This document shows, piece after piece, positions 1 through 9,804 of a stretch of 64,000 bases of DNA. The translations under genes were made by a program, and so were the position numbers. Under the pieces are notes generated by a model, which saw only the letters and a program-made list of their open reading frames with translations, was not told where the DNA came from and did not search any database. The stretch comes from Thiotrichaceae bacterium (GTDB lineage: Bacteria > Pseudomonadota > Gammaproteobacteria > Beggiatoales > Beggiatoaceae), in NCBI GenBank assembly GCA_028688145.1, contig JAQTYU010000014.1, positions 1 through 64,000 on the forward strand. Reading direction: 5' to 3'. Positions within the stretch are counted from its first letter, which is position 1. The number at the start of each line of letters is the position of its first letter.

Positions 1-201
1 CCTGCACAGAGGGTTTTATGTTTATGCAGGCTCAGTTTCAACATCCTTGGCTTCTTTTGCAGACATTTTAAACTTCTTCTACTTTGGGACTCTACTCCCC
101 CTGCCCCCTTTTTCAAAGGGGGTGAAAAGCGAGACACTTAAGAAGACAATAAGATAAAGCTTAACTTAATGGCAGTACTTCAGGGGGTAGGGACGCAGTC
201 A

Positions 202-1113
202 TTACCTACTAAAACTATCCGCAAATTCCAACAACTGTTCCATCGTCAACAGAAATACCCCTTCGCCGCCGTGCTCAAATTCCAACCACGTAAACGGCAC
301 TTCAGGATACAAATCCACCAAAGTATCTTGGCTTGCGCCCACTTCCACAATCAACACCCCATGCGGGGTTAAATGTGCGGGTGCTTCACGTAAAATCTGC
401 TTCACCAATAACAAACCATCTTCGCCCGCTTCCAAACCTAAACGTGGTTCATGCTGATATTCAGGCGGCATATTTTCCATTTCGTAAGCATCGGCATAAG
501 GCGGATTACTGATGATTAAGTCATAACGGCTGCCCGCCAAATTCTCAAATAAATTGGAATTTACCAAGTGCAAACGATGTTCTAATCCATAATTTTCCAC
601 ATTTTGCTTTGCCACCGCGAGCGCGTCTGGAGAAATATCCACCGCATCAACTTCCGCTTCGGGTAAAACCAAAGCTGTGGCAATTGCAATGCAGCCGCTA
701 CCTGTGCACAAATCCAGCACGCGCGTGGTTTTCTCGGTGATAATCCACGGCGCAAAATGATGTTGAATCAGCTCGCCCAAAGGAGAACGCGGAATTAATA
801 CCCGTTGATCTACAAAGAATTGTAGATTTGCAAACCATGCTTCTTGGGTTAAATAAGGCGTTGGCATCCGTTCTTGAATACGGCGGTGTAATAAATTGAA
901 AACCTCGCGCTTTTCAGAATAGGTTAATTGCGTATTCCACAAACTTTGCGGGAAGTTATAAGGCAGGTGTAAGGCGTGTAACACCAACACCACGGCTTCA
1001 TCTAAGGCATTGTCGGTGCCGTGTCCAAAAAATAATTTAGCTTCATTGAACCGACTCGTGCCCCAACGCACAAAATCCGAAAGCGTGTTTAATTCGTCAA
1101 TTGTATGATCCAT
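202..1113 (-). CDS. prmB: Ribosomal protein L3 N5-glutamine methyltransferase
   Basis: SAM-dependent methyltransferase that methylates a glutamine side chain of ribosomal protein L3. The 303-residue length is normal for PrmB. A class I SAM motif (LDLCTGSGC) lies near residue 135, and the NPPY catalytic motif near residue 205 is followed by a segment typical of PrmB (PPEYQHEPRLGLEAG). The C-terminal FTWLEFEHGGEGVF segment separates it from the release-factor enzyme PrmC. The start is supported by AGGA about 10 bases upstream of the ATG. It appears monocistronic; the next gene diverges across a palindromic repeat. Family recognition is by eye but the motif set is strong. Confidence 0.93.
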   Translation of the reverse strand: MDHTIDELNTLSDFVRWGTSRFNEAKLFFGHGTDNALDEAVVLVLHALHLPYNFPQSLWNTQLTYSEKREVFNLLHRRIQERMPTPYLTQEAWFANLQFFVDQRVLIPRSPLGELIQHHFAPWIITEKTTRVLDLCTGSGCIAIATALVLPEAEVDAVDISPDALAVAKQNVENYGLEHRLHLVNSNLFENLAGSRYDLIISNPPYADAYEMENMPPEYQHEPRLGLEAGEDGLLLVKQILREAPAHLTPHGVLIVEVGASQDTLVDLYPEVPFTWLEFEHGGEGVFLLTMEQLLEFADSFSR

Positions 1114-1146
1114 GCAAATATTCCTAATATTTTTAATGAGTTGATA

Positions 1147-1260
1147 TTAAATTTGACTGCGCCCCTAAAACAAGCCCCTAAATCCCCTAAAGGGGACTTA
1201 AAAACAAACATCTTTAATTTTTAGCCCCCTTCAAGGGGTTGGGGTGCAGTTAAATTTAAT
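1147..1260. repeat. Palindromic intergenic repeat, family A, copy 1
   Basis: Long imperfect palindrome in the 420-base gap between prmB and the HEAT-like gene. The outer arms read ATTAAATTTGACTGCGCCCC and the matching complement. Inside are two smaller CCCCT...AGGGG hairpins. Related copies lie at 2091-2236, 27424-27554 and 35835-35915. The rest of the gap (1261-1533) holds no gene I can support. Confidence 0.8.
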
Positions 1261-1533
1261 ACGACATTGGGCATTATTTAAAGATGTGGCATCTTAGCAG
1301 TGCCTCGTTGGGATTTAAAGCAATACCGTGGCTAAATGTCTTCCTTGGCTACAAGTTTGATAATTGCTCTATCAATGTTGCGAACAACTGTTTGAGAATT
1401 CATGTCTTTCTAGACAATTTCTACAACACAATACCCACATCGACCTAATCAAGCTGTTACCTACTCCCTGCATTCCTATATACTGTGCGCTCACGAAGAT
1501 AGCCCCCGCATTTTAATTACACAGGATAGGGTC

Positions 1534-2088
1534 ATGGATATTGAAGAAGAAATGGAAATTGTCGACATGCTCAGCACGGCAGACACGGCTGATTTACCAA
1601 ACATTACTCCAAAATTAAGCGAGTATTTAAATTCGCCTTCAGAATTAATTCAAATTGAAGCCATCGAATTGATTGGGGATTTTATGTTAGTGGAGCACAC
1701 TGCGGATATTGAACAATGTTTACAGAGTCCAAAACCCTTAATTCGGATGTATGCGGCAAACGTTTATTATGATTTAGTCGGCGAAGACATGATCGAAAAA
1801 TTGCCGATGTTGTACGCCGACACTGATCCTGGTGTATTAGTCACTGCATTTGCCTTAGGTTACCTTCTTACTGAAGATGTGGATTTATTGGCGCGAATCA
1901 AACAAATCATCGATGAACCTGCTTTAGATGACCGTTTAGCCTATGTGGTGAAAAACGTGTTTGAATGTTATTTAGAGCTGGATGAAGAAGTCGAAGTGGT
2001 CATGTTATTACAATATATCAAAGGCAAAGTTGATCCTAAATCAGAAATTTTTGCTGAATTATCAAGCTTGTTAGAAGATTTGGAATAA
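1534..2088 (+). CDS. HEAT-repeat-like acidic protein, function unknown
   Basis: A 184-residue acidic, mostly helical protein without signal peptide or membrane segment. Helix pairs such as PSELIQIEAIELIGDFML and PLIRMYAANVYYDLVG (about residues 35-85) have the spacing of HEAT repeats, which usually act as protein-binding scaffolds. Residues 86-184 continue with similar helices and end in an acidic tail. An AGGATAGG ribosome-binding-like stretch precedes the ATG. The neighbours are not functionally related and both flanks are family A repeats, so it is probably monocistronic. No catalytic motif is visible. Confidence 0.75.
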   Translation: MDIEEEMEIVDMLSTADTADLPNITPKLSEYLNSPSELIQIEAIELIGDFMLVEHTADIEQCLQSPKPLIRMYAANVYYDLVGEDMIEKLPMLYADTDPGVLVTAFALGYLLTEDVDLLARIKQIIDEPALDDRLAYVVKNVFECYLELDEEVEVVMLLQYIKGKVDPKSEIFAELSSLLEDLE

Positions 2089-2090
2089 GC

Positions 2091-2236
2091 AAACTGCGCC
2101 CTTAAAGAAGCCCCCAACCCCCTAAAGGGGGCTAAAGACTAAGCAATTATTTTTATTAATCTTTTAAGTCCCCCTTTAGGGGATTTAGGGGCTTGTTTTA
2201 ATCTTTAGTCCCCTTTAGAGGGTTGGGGGCGCAGTT
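2091..2236. repeat. Palindromic intergenic repeat, family A, copy 2
   Basis: Begins AACTGCGCCC and ends GGGGGCGCAGTT, with several internal CCCCTAAAGGGG-type palindromes. It sits between two convergent genes and may serve as a bidirectional terminator. The sequence is clearly related to 1147-1260. Confidence 0.8.
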
Positions 2237-2255
2237 TTTAGTTTAAGTTAAACAG

Positions 2256-3563
2256 CTAACTTTTTTCTGCCAAGGCAATGTTTTTCCCAAAGGTTTCCCG
2301 CACAGATAACGCACTGATAAACGCGACCACGCCAAATCCTAACATTGCATAAAGCGCGTAACGATAATCTACGGCTGCATAAATGCGAATATCCCCTTGC
2401 AATTTCCCATTCCAGAAAAAGTCCAAAATCCAACCAAATAAAGGCTGTGCCACCGCCGCGCCTGAAAACACGCCCATATTCACCAAACTCAATGCCATGC
2501 CTGACAGCGCGGGCGAAACGCTTTCTTTTGCCAAAGGATAACTTAAGACAAAGGTGCTCGCGCTGATGCCCAACAAGCTGAATAATAAGCCTAAACCCCA
2601 GCCTGCTTGCCACGGAATCAATAAAAATAAGCCCCACGTTATCGCATAACACAAAGCACCCGCAACTAAAATCGGTTTGCGTTTGCCCAAACGATCCGAC
2701 ATCCAGCCCGACAATAAAGCAGACACTGCAAAACTCAGCAAGGAAATTGAGGTGTATTGTGAGGCAAGATTACGTTCCATGCCACAGGTGTCGCGCAAAA
2801 AGGGAATTGCCCACAAGCCAATAAATGCCAAATACGCGCCCGTCATGCCGAAGTCAGTCCAAAACCCTGCCCACAAAGTGCGAATACTTAACACTTGTTT
2901 TAAATCTAAATACCAGTGTTGTTCACGCGCAGCATGAGTTTCTTGTCCTGCCATTTGACGCAAAGAAGGAAAGCCCGCATCTTCGGGACGATTGCGCACC
3001 CAGAGCAACGAAATCACTGCCAGAAAAATTGAAAAAATCCCAATGCCGATAAATACCGTGCGCCATGAATAATATTCCAAAAGCATCGTTAAAGGTTTTG
3101 CCGCAAGCATTGCGCCGACATTGCCAAGAAACAAGGTCAGCCCGCTGATTACGCCGTAATTGCGTTCACTAAACCAGACGGTATTACTTTTCATCAGCCC
3201 CACAAACACCACTGAAACTCCAAAGCCCACCATTAATCGCCCCACGGCGGCAATTTCAAAATCGGTGGCAAGCCCGAAGATAATTGAGCCAATGCCACCG
3301 ATTAAATTGCCCACGGCAACGGAGGCGCGTGTCCCCAAAGTGTCGGCTAATACGCCTGCGGGTAATTGCATTGCGGTGTAAATGTAATAATACATCGCCA
3401 CCAATGAGCCGAGTGCCGCGCCTGTGGTGTTAAATGCCTGCATCAGGTCGCCTGAAACCACGGCGGGCGCAATCCGCTGGAAAAACACCAACATGTACGC
3501 CAAGATTAAAATTCCGTAAATCGTCCAGCGTGTTCGCTCAAAATGCGCTGCGTTAAAAGTCAT
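2256..3563 (-). CDS. Major facilitator superfamily permease
   Basis: A 435-residue inner-membrane secondary transporter with about 12 hydrophobic segments. It has an MFS motif A-like loop after helix 2 (AGVLADTLGTRAS, near residue 70) and a second copy after helix 8 (SGWMSDRLGKRKP, near residue 285). The central loop around residues 195-225 is hydrophilic, as expected between the two six-helix halves. Length and layout resemble organic-anion or sugar-phosphate MFS families, but the substrate cannot be read from sequence. The start has a purine-rich GGGATGG stretch just upstream. It is a single gene, convergent with the HEAT-like gene. Confidence 0.88.
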   Translation of the reverse strand: MTFNAAHFERTRWTIYGILILAYMLVFFQRIAPAVVSGDLMQAFNTTGAALGSLVAMYYYIYTAMQLPAGVLADTLGTRASVAVGNLIGGIGSIIFGLATDFEIAAVGRLMVGFGVSVVFVGLMKSNTVWFSERNYGVISGLTLFLGNVGAMLAAKPLTMLLEYYSWRTVFIGIGIFSIFLAVISLLWVRNRPEDAGFPSLRQMAGQETHAAREQHWYLDLKQVLSIRTLWAGFWTDFGMTGAYLAFIGLWAIPFLRDTCGMERNLASQYTSISLLSFAVSALLSGWMSDRLGKRKPILVAGALCYAITWGLFLLIPWQAGWGLGLLFSLLGISASTFVLSYPLAKESVSPALSGMALSLVNMGVFSGAAVAQPLFGWILDFFWNGKLQGDIRIYAAVDYRYALYAMLGFGVVAFISALSVRETFGKNIALAEKS

Positions 3564-4066
3564 GTTTCCATCCCAAGTAATTTATTTAGATTTATTAGAA
3601 ACTGCGAATTGAATTGTAGAGGGATTTTGATTGATTATGAAATTTATTGTCTTTAACTTCCCCCTTTGACAAAAGGGGAATGAAGAGGTAACTAGAGGAG
3701 ATGTAATATTTTATTTGAATAATAATAGGTTGCATTTATTTGTGTTTTTTGTTTGAAGTCGTTAGAAAAACTCAGAGTACTGTACATTTTTCCTAATAGC
3801 CGCATAACTTGTTACATAGTCGACTTTATGATTTATAATCAGATGATTTATGGGATATTTATTAACTGTTTTTAAAAGTCGATCCTAAAAGCAGCCCTGT
3901 ATTTTTCATGAAAGTGCGAATTAGGTGGGCAAACATGAAATTATAAAAGCAAAGATAAAGGGAAAATTATGTATAAACTAATGCTGCCTTTATTCGATTA
4001 GATTAGCCCGAGGTTAGTTTTAAGCTTAAAATAAGAATAACCGTTTTTCTAACATTAGGATTTGAT
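3564..4066. other. Intergenic region without a supported gene
   Basis: A-T-rich 503-base gap between divergent genes. The only structure I see is a short CCCCTTT/AAAGGGG hairpin at 3661-3678, resembling the cores of the family A repeats. No open frame of convincing composition is present. Confidence 0.6.
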
Positions 4067-4414
4067 ATGACTAGCATTCATCCCGCCGCGCTTTGGGCAC
4101 AAACGGCAAGCTTTGAGCCTGTGCATGTGGATTGTGTCACCGCAATTATGCTGAAAATTTTAGACAGTAAATGCAAAATGGGCGTTGAGGAGCAAAACGC
4201 ATTAATTGCTATTTATGATGTTATAAAACAGCAATCAGGTGAGTTATTAGACATAGAGCTGCATCAATTGATTGCAACTGCACGTCAACAAATGAGTGCA
4301 CAAATCTTACAATGCGTCCATGAACAGCGCGTTCATGCAGAAGCGGTTATTCCTAAACCTGTGATGAAAGCGTTTAAACAACGTTTGCGGGAAGCTTTAA
4401 TGCCTGAGCATTAA
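4067..4414 (+). CDS. Hypothetical protein, 115 residues
   Basis: I do not recognise this gene. It encodes a soluble protein predicted to be mostly helical (for example SGELLDIELHQLIATARQQM around residues 63-82), with no signal peptide, membrane segment or metal motif. AGGA lies about 8 bases upstream of the ATG, which supports translation. It stands alone between a long A-T-rich gap and a region of decayed transposases, so it may itself be accessory. Confidence 0.6.
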   Translation: MTSIHPAALWAQTASFEPVHVDCVTAIMLKILDSKCKMGVEEQNALIAIYDVIKQQSGELLDIELHQLIATARQQMSAQILQCVHEQRVHAEAVIPKPVMKAFKQRLREALMPEH

Positions 4415-4604
4415 GTTGTTATTGAAACTTGAGTTGTCTATTTAAACCTTCTAAATTTTGAAAACCTAGACGATTGTTCTCTATCAAAGAGTAGCCGTTA
4501 TACACTCATAAAGCTGGCTATTTTTTCAAATAATTTGTAGGGTGAGTATTTCCCACCAAAAAAGATTTAAATAATTATATTAAATAATCAATTAAGACAT
4601 ATAT

Positions 4605-5300
4605 TGCTGTAACTTCCTCATAGCCAGTCTACATGCAAAAGGCTAACGACACGCTCAAACTGAAAGTCTTACTATCGTACTTCTGAGGATTTCTGTGTGG
4701 GTATGTTCATATCAAAGCCATAGCGCATTTTGCTAAACAATATCAACCCCAGTTGATATTAGCTCTTCCTCGCCCCAAAGGTAAACCGCCCAGTATCATG
4801 ATGATTCAAAGACTCAGCCTAAGAATCGATGCGGATGAACTTTGTGAAGTCTTTCTGAAACTATTGCCATTGATGATAAAAATATTAATAGCACTGTCAG
4901 TGACGCTCATGGAAAGCACCAAAACTTTTAATTTGGCAACTGGGTATATTGAAAAGCCAAAAACAGCATGAGATTAATTAAGGCATAACCACTATTAGCA
5001 GCGTTCACGGATAAGGCAACCTCTACGTCAGATGCCTTACACACTCAAAAAATACTTTAAGTTATAGATAAGTAAGACAATGGCTGCATTATCGTGTTGA
5101 AAAATAACCAAAAATATTTACGATAAGCCTTGCTAAGACAACTGGATAAGCCTAGTTTAGGTGAATCTGCTTGGCAGCAGAGGTTCATTCTTCTACATGG
5201 ACAAACCTAAAACGTTTGATTCGGGTGAGTCGTGTTTCAGAAAGAGGAAGTCATACAACTAATTACCTTAGTAATCATTACTTATATCCAGAACTGTATG
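4605..5300 (+). pseudogene. Decayed ISAs1-family transposase
   Basis: Remains of a transposase of the ISAs1 type (DDE_Tnp_1-associated N-terminal domain plus DDE domain), spread over several frames with stops. Recognisable pieces in order: an N-terminal piece near 4613-4750 (HIKAIAHFAKQYQPQLI), LPRPKGKPPS near 4766, RIDADELCEVF near 4825, a DDE-type start near 4868 (AIDDKN...DAHGKHQNF), SDALHTQK near 5025, and a C-terminal piece near 5195-5290 (WTNLKRLIRVSRVSERG). The N-terminal piece followed by KPPS resembles the cyanobacterial/Thiotrichales branch. It is non-functional and runs almost directly into an IS5-type remnant at 5309. Confidence 0.7.
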
Positions 5301-5308
5301 TGCCATAT

Positions 5309-5632
5309 ATAGAACCGATTTGAAGTCTTGTGTAAGATATAAAAAAGGAGTTATTGCCCAAGAAAAAGCAAACCTGTCCTCAGAATCGAGTTTGAGCTAT
5401 CGCCCAGACCCTTAAAACAAGAGAAAGTAGCCCCTAGGAAAACTGGTTTTGTACCAGTTAAAGCACGATGGCTAATAGAACGTTCTAATGCTTGGGCAGA
5501 GCGATGTAAGTTATGGATTAAGAACTTTGAAGGTGGTAGTCTTGAGAACATCAATGCAAAACTTAAACTGTGTTTTATCAGGCTTATGATTAAACGACGC
5601 GCTTCCTTTTAAAGATTCAAAATAGGTTCTAT
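5309..5632 (+). mobile_element. IS5-family remnant, copy 1 (internally deleted)
   Basis: About 324 bases bounded by inverted ends ATAGAACCGATTTGAA and (complement) ATAGAACCTATTTTGAA. The inside encodes the C-terminal part of an IS5-type transposase on the plus strand (KARWLIERSNAWAERCKLWI, then CFIRLMIKRR), matching the family's RRWVVERTFAWL...MIRLMLRR end. The N-terminal and central DDE parts are missing. Related decayed copies lie at 9259-9674, 18099-18483 and 51679-52126. Confidence 0.75.
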
Positions 5633-5892
5633 AAGCGTAGCTCTGGTGACGCGTTTATCCCTGAACACTAAACAATTAAAATGATATAACCATTTAAATC
5701 CAAATTCATTTCAAGCAAGCCTGCAAAATCTTTGTCGCTGGAACGACAAGATAAAAAGCGAGGTCAGCCTTCCCCTTTAACAAAGGGATATTTAAGATCG
5801 TGACAATTTTTGAATTTTTTAAATCCCTTAGTCCCTTTTAGTAAAAGATTGGATGCACAGCTTTAGTTTTAACTCAACCAGAAGGAAACTTT

Positions 5893-8574
5893 ATGAAGTT
5901 TATATTTGACGGTCTCACCGACCAAGAAGCAGAAGAATCGCGAGCGACAAACGGCTCAAATGCCGTTGCCGCCCAAGAAACCGAAAGCTTTTTAGATAAG
6001 CTACTCGATAATTTTAAAGACCCGATTATCTTGATTTTAGTGGTCGCCTTGGGGATTACTTTATTACTAGCGGTGATGGGATATGCCCATTGGTATGAAG
6101 GTTTGGGTATTGCACTAGCGGTTTTACTTGCAACTTTAATCGCGACATGGTCAGAACACAGCAACGAAAGCGCGTTCCAAAGATTATTGGAAGAAGCGTC
6201 AATGATTCAAGTCAAAGTTTTTAGAAATAAAAGCTTAGTTGAAATCAGCATCAATGATTTAGTGGTGGGTGACCATATTCTGCTGCAACCCGGCGACACC
6301 ATTCCCACCGACGGCATTTTAATTGCGGGGCATTTGGAAGCAAACGAAGCTTCTTTAACGGGCGAATCTGAGCCTATAAAAAAGCGTTCTAGCACCGACG
6401 AAATCAACACCCCTGAAGAAAGCCGTTTATTCCGCGCCGCTTTGGTTGAAGATGGCGAAGGCGTGTTGAAAACCACCGCTGTGGGTGAAAAAACCCGTTA
6501 CGGCGAAACTATGACCGAAATCCTCACTGCGGAAGAGCGTTTGTCGCCTTTGCAAAGCAAGTTAGAAGTGTTGGGAAAACACATCAGTTTGTTTGGTTAT
6601 ATTGGTTCGGTGTTCATTTTCGTAGCATTCATGGCGAACCATATTTTCTTGCAAAGTTCTAGTGTTGCCGCTTATTTTGCCCAACCCATCGGTGAAATAA
6701 TTCACCATGCGGTGACTGCATTAATTCTGTCAATCATTGTAATCGTGATGGCTGTCCCCGAAGGCTTGCCGATGATGATTGCGATGGTGCTCGCATTGAA
6801 CATGCGTAAATTGCTTTCCGTGAAAGTGTTGGTACGGAAATTACTCGGGATTGAAACCGCAGGCAGCTTAACCGTGTTGTTTAGCGACAAGACGGGGACT
6901 TTAACCCAAGGACAATTAGCGGTTGAAACTTTTGTGATTGGCAGTGGGCAACAATTTGAAAACCTTGGCGCAATTCCTAGCAAAGTTCAAGATTTAGTCG
7001 CGTTCTCCTTACGCAATAATACCAGCGCGGTGTTAGACACCACTGATCCTGAAAATCCCAAAATGGTCGGCGCAGACCGTACCGAACAAGCTTTATTGCG
7101 TTTCGTGGGGCGGGCTTTGGCGGACAAAGACACGATTGACATCGTGGACATGATTCCATTCAGCAGTAGCCGTAAATTTTCCGCAATGCAAGTGCAAGGT
7201 GCGAAAAACCTGACTTTGGTCAAAGGCGCACCCGATATTTTATTAACCCAATGCACGCATTATTTAGATGCCGATGGCAATGCTCAGCCTTTAACGGATC
7301 AAAGTGGTTTGTTGAAAGAGCTCAGCGAACTGTCAGCGCGTGCGATGCGTTTATTGGCGGTGGCAATTACCGAGACTGCCATTACTGCGGACAAAAGCTT
7401 GCCCACGTCTTTGACTTTGGTAGGGATTTTTGGTTTGCGTGACAAGATTCGGGTGGAATCTTACACCGCCGTGCAAACTGCGAAAGAAGCAGGCATTCAT
7501 GTGGTGATGATTACGGGCGATGCCAAAGAAACCGCGCAAGCGATTGCGAAAGACATCGGTTTGACCACGCAGGGCAAGGGCATTGTGCTCAGTTCTACCG
7601 AATTGGGGCAATTGTCGGACGAAGAACTCAAGAAAATTATGCCTGATTTATGCGTGGTGGCGCGGGCATTTCCTACCGACAAGAGCCGTTTAGTCAAACT
7701 GGCTAAAGAACTGAACTGGGTCACGGGCATGACGGGTGACGGGGTCAACGACGCGCCAGCGGTGAAAAATGCGGACGTGGGTTTCTCGATGGGCAGCGGC
7801 ACGGAAATGACCAAAGAATCCAGCGACATCGTGATTTTGGACGACAATTTCTCTTCCATCACCAAAGCGGTTTTATATGGGCGCACGCTGTTCAAATCGA
7901 TTCGGAAGTTTTTGGTGTTTCAATTAACGGTGAGCATGTCCGCAATTACTGTGGCGTTCTTGTCACCGTTCTTAGGCATTGATTTGCCGTTGACCATGAC
8001 GCAATTGTTATGGATTAACATCATCATGGACACCTTTGCAGCCTTGGCATTGGCGGGCGAACCTGCGTTAAATCGTTACATGTTGGAAAAGCCCACGCCA
8101 AAAGACGCGCCTTTAATCACGGGTGATATGTGGTCTTCGATTCTGGTCAATGGCAGTGTCGCCGCCGCCTTAAGTTTATTCTTCTTGAACTTCGACCCGA
8201 TTCAAAACCTGTTTTCTCGGGGCATGGATGTGAAAAGTGACGAAGCGCACGCGGTATTTTTAACTGCGTTCTTTGCGTTCTTTGCGCTGATGCATACGTT
8301 CAATACTTTCAATGCGCGCAGCGAAGGTTTGAATTTATTAGAAAATATCTTCGGCAATCGCTTATTTTTAGGGATTATTGCGATGATTGTGGTGTTGCAA
8401 ATGTTACTCACCACTTTTGGCGGGAAAATCATGCGCACTGTGGGTTTAACCCCGATTGAATGGGCGTATGTGTTAGGTTTTGCCTTATTACTGATTCCTG
8501 TGGATTTAATCCGCAAGGCAATTCGTAATCAGTTCTTTGGTAATCCTGTGTTAGTGCGTTCACAAGACGCGTAA
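5893..8574 (+). CDS. Calcium-translocating P-type ATPase, PMCA/SERCA-like
   Basis: An 893-residue P2-type cation pump that uses ATP to export Ca2+ across the inner membrane. Visible landmarks in order: actuator-domain TGESEP near residue 156, membrane segment 4 with PEGLPMM near residue 288, phosphorylation site DKTGTLT with Asp332, nucleotide-domain KGAPD near residue 443, and hinge TGDGVNDAP near residue 615. A C-terminal block of about six membrane helices follows. PEGLP in helix 4 is typical of calcium pumps rather than heavy-metal (CPC) pumps. AAGGA precedes the ATG closely. It is a single gene followed by a hairpin; no regulator is adjacent. Sequence is intact, but ion choice is inferred from family. 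Confidence 0.9.
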   Translation: MKFIFDGLTDQEAEESRATNGSNAVAAQETESFLDKLLDNFKDPIILILVVALGITLLLAVMGYAHWYEGLGIALAVLLATLIATWSEHSNESAFQRLLEEASMIQVKVFRNKSLVEISINDLVVGDHILLQPGDTIPTDGILIAGHLEANEASLTGESEPIKKRSSTDEINTPEESRLFRAALVEDGEGVLKTTAVGEKTRYGETMTEILTAEERLSPLQSKLEVLGKHISLFGYIGSVFIFVAFMANHIFLQSSSVAAYFAQPIGEIIHHAVTALILSIIVIVMAVPEGLPMMIAMVLALNMRKLLSVKVLVRKLLGIETAGSLTVLFSDKTGTLTQGQLAVETFVIGSGQQFENLGAIPSKVQDLVAFSLRNNTSAVLDTTDPENPKMVGADRTEQALLRFVGRALADKDTIDIVDMIPFSSSRKFSAMQVQGAKNLTLVKGAPDILLTQCTHYLDADGNAQPLTDQSGLLKELSELSARAMRLLAVAITETAITADKSLPTSLTLVGIFGLRDKIRVESYTAVQTAKEAGIHVVMITGDAKETAQAIAKDIGLTTQGKGIVLSSTELGQLSDEELKKIMPDLCVVARAFPTDKSRLVKLAKELNWVTGMTGDGVNDAPAVKNADVGFSMGSGTEMTKESSDIVILDDNFSSITKAVLYGRTLFKSIRKFLVFQLTVSMSAITVAFLSPFLGIDLPLTMTQLLWINIIMDTFAALALAGEPALNRYMLEKPTPKDAPLITGDMWSSILVNGSVAAALSLFFLNFDPIQNLFSRGMDVKSDEAHAVFLTAFFAFFALMHTFNTFNARSEGLNLLENIFGNRLFLGIIAMIVVLQMLLTTFGGKIMRTVGLTPIEWAYVLGFALLLIPVDLIRKAIRNQFFGNPVLVRSQDA

Positions 8575-8582
8575 TGCTGTTC

Positions 8583-8619
8583 AGACCTTCTAGGTTTTTG
8601 AAACCTAGAAGGTCTTTAT
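8583..8619 (+). terminator. Hairpin terminator after the calcium ATPase
   Basis: Perfect 15-base stem AGACCTTCTAGGTTT / AAACCTAGAAGGTCT with a three-base loop, followed by a short T-rich run. Similar CCTTCTAGG hairpins occur at 18603-18635 and near 46030, so this is also a repeated element. Confidence 0.75.
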
Positions 8620-8668
8620 AATTAACGCGGTTTGACGGTGTTTAAATCTAAATTAAGAAGCTATCTCT

Positions 8669-9193
8669 ATGAAATTACTGATGCTCACATTTGTATCTTT
8701 ATTTTTAATAACAGGATGTTTTCCTTCTCCAGAAATGGCACACCCCGAATATAAAATGCTCAATGCAATAAGTGATAGGGAACAAAAACATCTTGTATTT
8801 AGTAAATTTCCTCTGGAAAAACAATTGGAAATTCACCTTGCAGCAACAAGTCAGACTCATCCACCAGATTTATCATTCGTTATTGGTTTGACAATGCACC
8901 GTGAAAAAATGTTTCCCGTTTTAATCTCGCAAATAGAACTGGATAAAAAAGAATTATTATCACCAAACATATCTGTTGATCGAAAGTTTGAAATTGACTA
9001 TCGAAAGAACGGAATGCTTTACATATTTGACAGCATCATAAATTCTTTTAAGTGCGATATAAAAATAACCAGAGAACAAATTAAGTTTTTCCTTGAAGAA
9101 GAATTATCCTTAAACTACAGAACAAACCACGATGATTTGATAAGAGACATATTTGACTTATTAAATTGTCCACAGTTCAGTAAACAAGCGTAG
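8669..9193 (+). CDS. Putative lipoprotein, 174 residues
   Basis: The N-terminus is a type II signal peptide: MKLLMLTFVSLFLITGC with lipobox ITGC and acylated Cys17. The mature part (about 158 residues) is charged and predicted helical, with no domain I recognise. Codon use is more A-T-rich than in the ATPase upstream, and the gene is flanked by a hairpin and an IS5 remnant, which suggests an accessory gene. An AAGAAG stretch is the only ribosome-binding-like signal. Anchoring in the inner or outer membrane facing the periplasm is inferred from the lipobox. Confidence 0.72.
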   Translation: MKLLMLTFVSLFLITGCFPSPEMAHPEYKMLNAISDREQKHLVFSKFPLEKQLEIHLAATSQTHPPDLSFVIGLTMHREKMFPVLISQIELDKKELLSPNISVDRKFEIDYRKNGMLYIFDSIINSFKCDIKITREQIKFFLEEELSLNYRTNHDDLIRDIFDLLNCPQFSKQA

Positions 9194-9215
9194 GGTCACT
9201 GCCAATAGCACCAAA

Positions 9216-9253
9216 TAGGATGTGTTGAGGAACGAAGCGCATCACCGCCTTGA
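9216..9253. repeat. Palindromic repeat family C, half copy
   Basis: AATAGGATGTGTTGAGGAACGAAGCGCATCA: one arm of the hairpin seen in full at 18490-18563, 45224-45312 and 46216-46304. It ends only a few bases before the IS5 remnant at 9259. Confidence 0.65.
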
Positions 9254-9258
9254 TTCTT

Positions 9259-9674
9259 ATAGAACCCATTTGGAATCTTATGTAATCTTTAAAAGATGAA
9301 AAAATGCAAGCAAAGCTAAATAAAATGAGCCCTTATTCAAGTAGTCTAAACGATACAGAGTGGGCAATCGTTGAAACTTTATTAAATGAGTTATTGCCAA
9401 ATAAAAAACAAACCTGTCCTCAGAAATGGCTGCAACTGGGCTGATCTCCCCCAGGGGCTTTCCTCCTTATTCAAGCGTGTACTGGCATTACAAACAATGG
9501 AGAGCTTTGGGCATCATCAATAAACTGATGTCTAGTTTACAGAACACTCAAAGAAACGCTAGGTGAACAAGCCTGATAAGGGTGGATTCCCAAACGATGA
9601 AAAACACCTGCTGTGTTTTATCAGACTTATCATTAAACAACTATCTCCCTTTTAAAGATTTTAAATGGGTTTAT
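9259..9674 (+). mobile_element. IS5-family remnant, copy 2
   Basis: About 416 bases with the same left end as copy 1 (ATAGAACCCATTTGGAATCTT) and a related right end (AAATGGGTTTAT). The plus strand carries the transposase N-terminus (MSPYSSSLNDTEWAIVETLL), typical of IS5 proteins. Pieces of the FPPYSSVYWHYKQWR region (near 9463-9500) and of the C-terminus follow, interrupted by deletions and stops. It cannot encode a functional enzyme. Confidence 0.75.
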
Positions 9675-9744
9675 AAATATTTCGTAACGCTAGGACAGAT
9701 AAGCTTTAAAGCGCAGTCTCACTTTTCATACCCATAAATATCAC

Positions 9745-9773
9745 TTGACAAACAGAGCTGTGCATTGAATAAT
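9745..9773 (+). promoter_or_regulatory. Likely sigma-70 promoter of rpsT
   Basis: TTGACA at 9745-9750 and AATAAT at 9768-9773, separated by 17 bases and 31 bases upstream of the rpsT start codon. A perfect -35 box with optimal spacing fits a strong ribosomal-protein promoter. Confidence 0.65.
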
Positions 9774-9804
9774 CAACAATTTTAGTGCACTAGGAGCTAC
9801 CACT

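Noticed and set aside
22..66. 14-codon minus-strand frame near the window start (MSAKEAKDVETEPA)
   Set aside because: Too short to judge, no family and no context; could be chance.
2248..2652. 134-codon minus-strand frame overlapping the MFS permease
   Set aside because: Different frame of the same strand inside the permease; Arg/Cys-rich composition typical of shadow frames.
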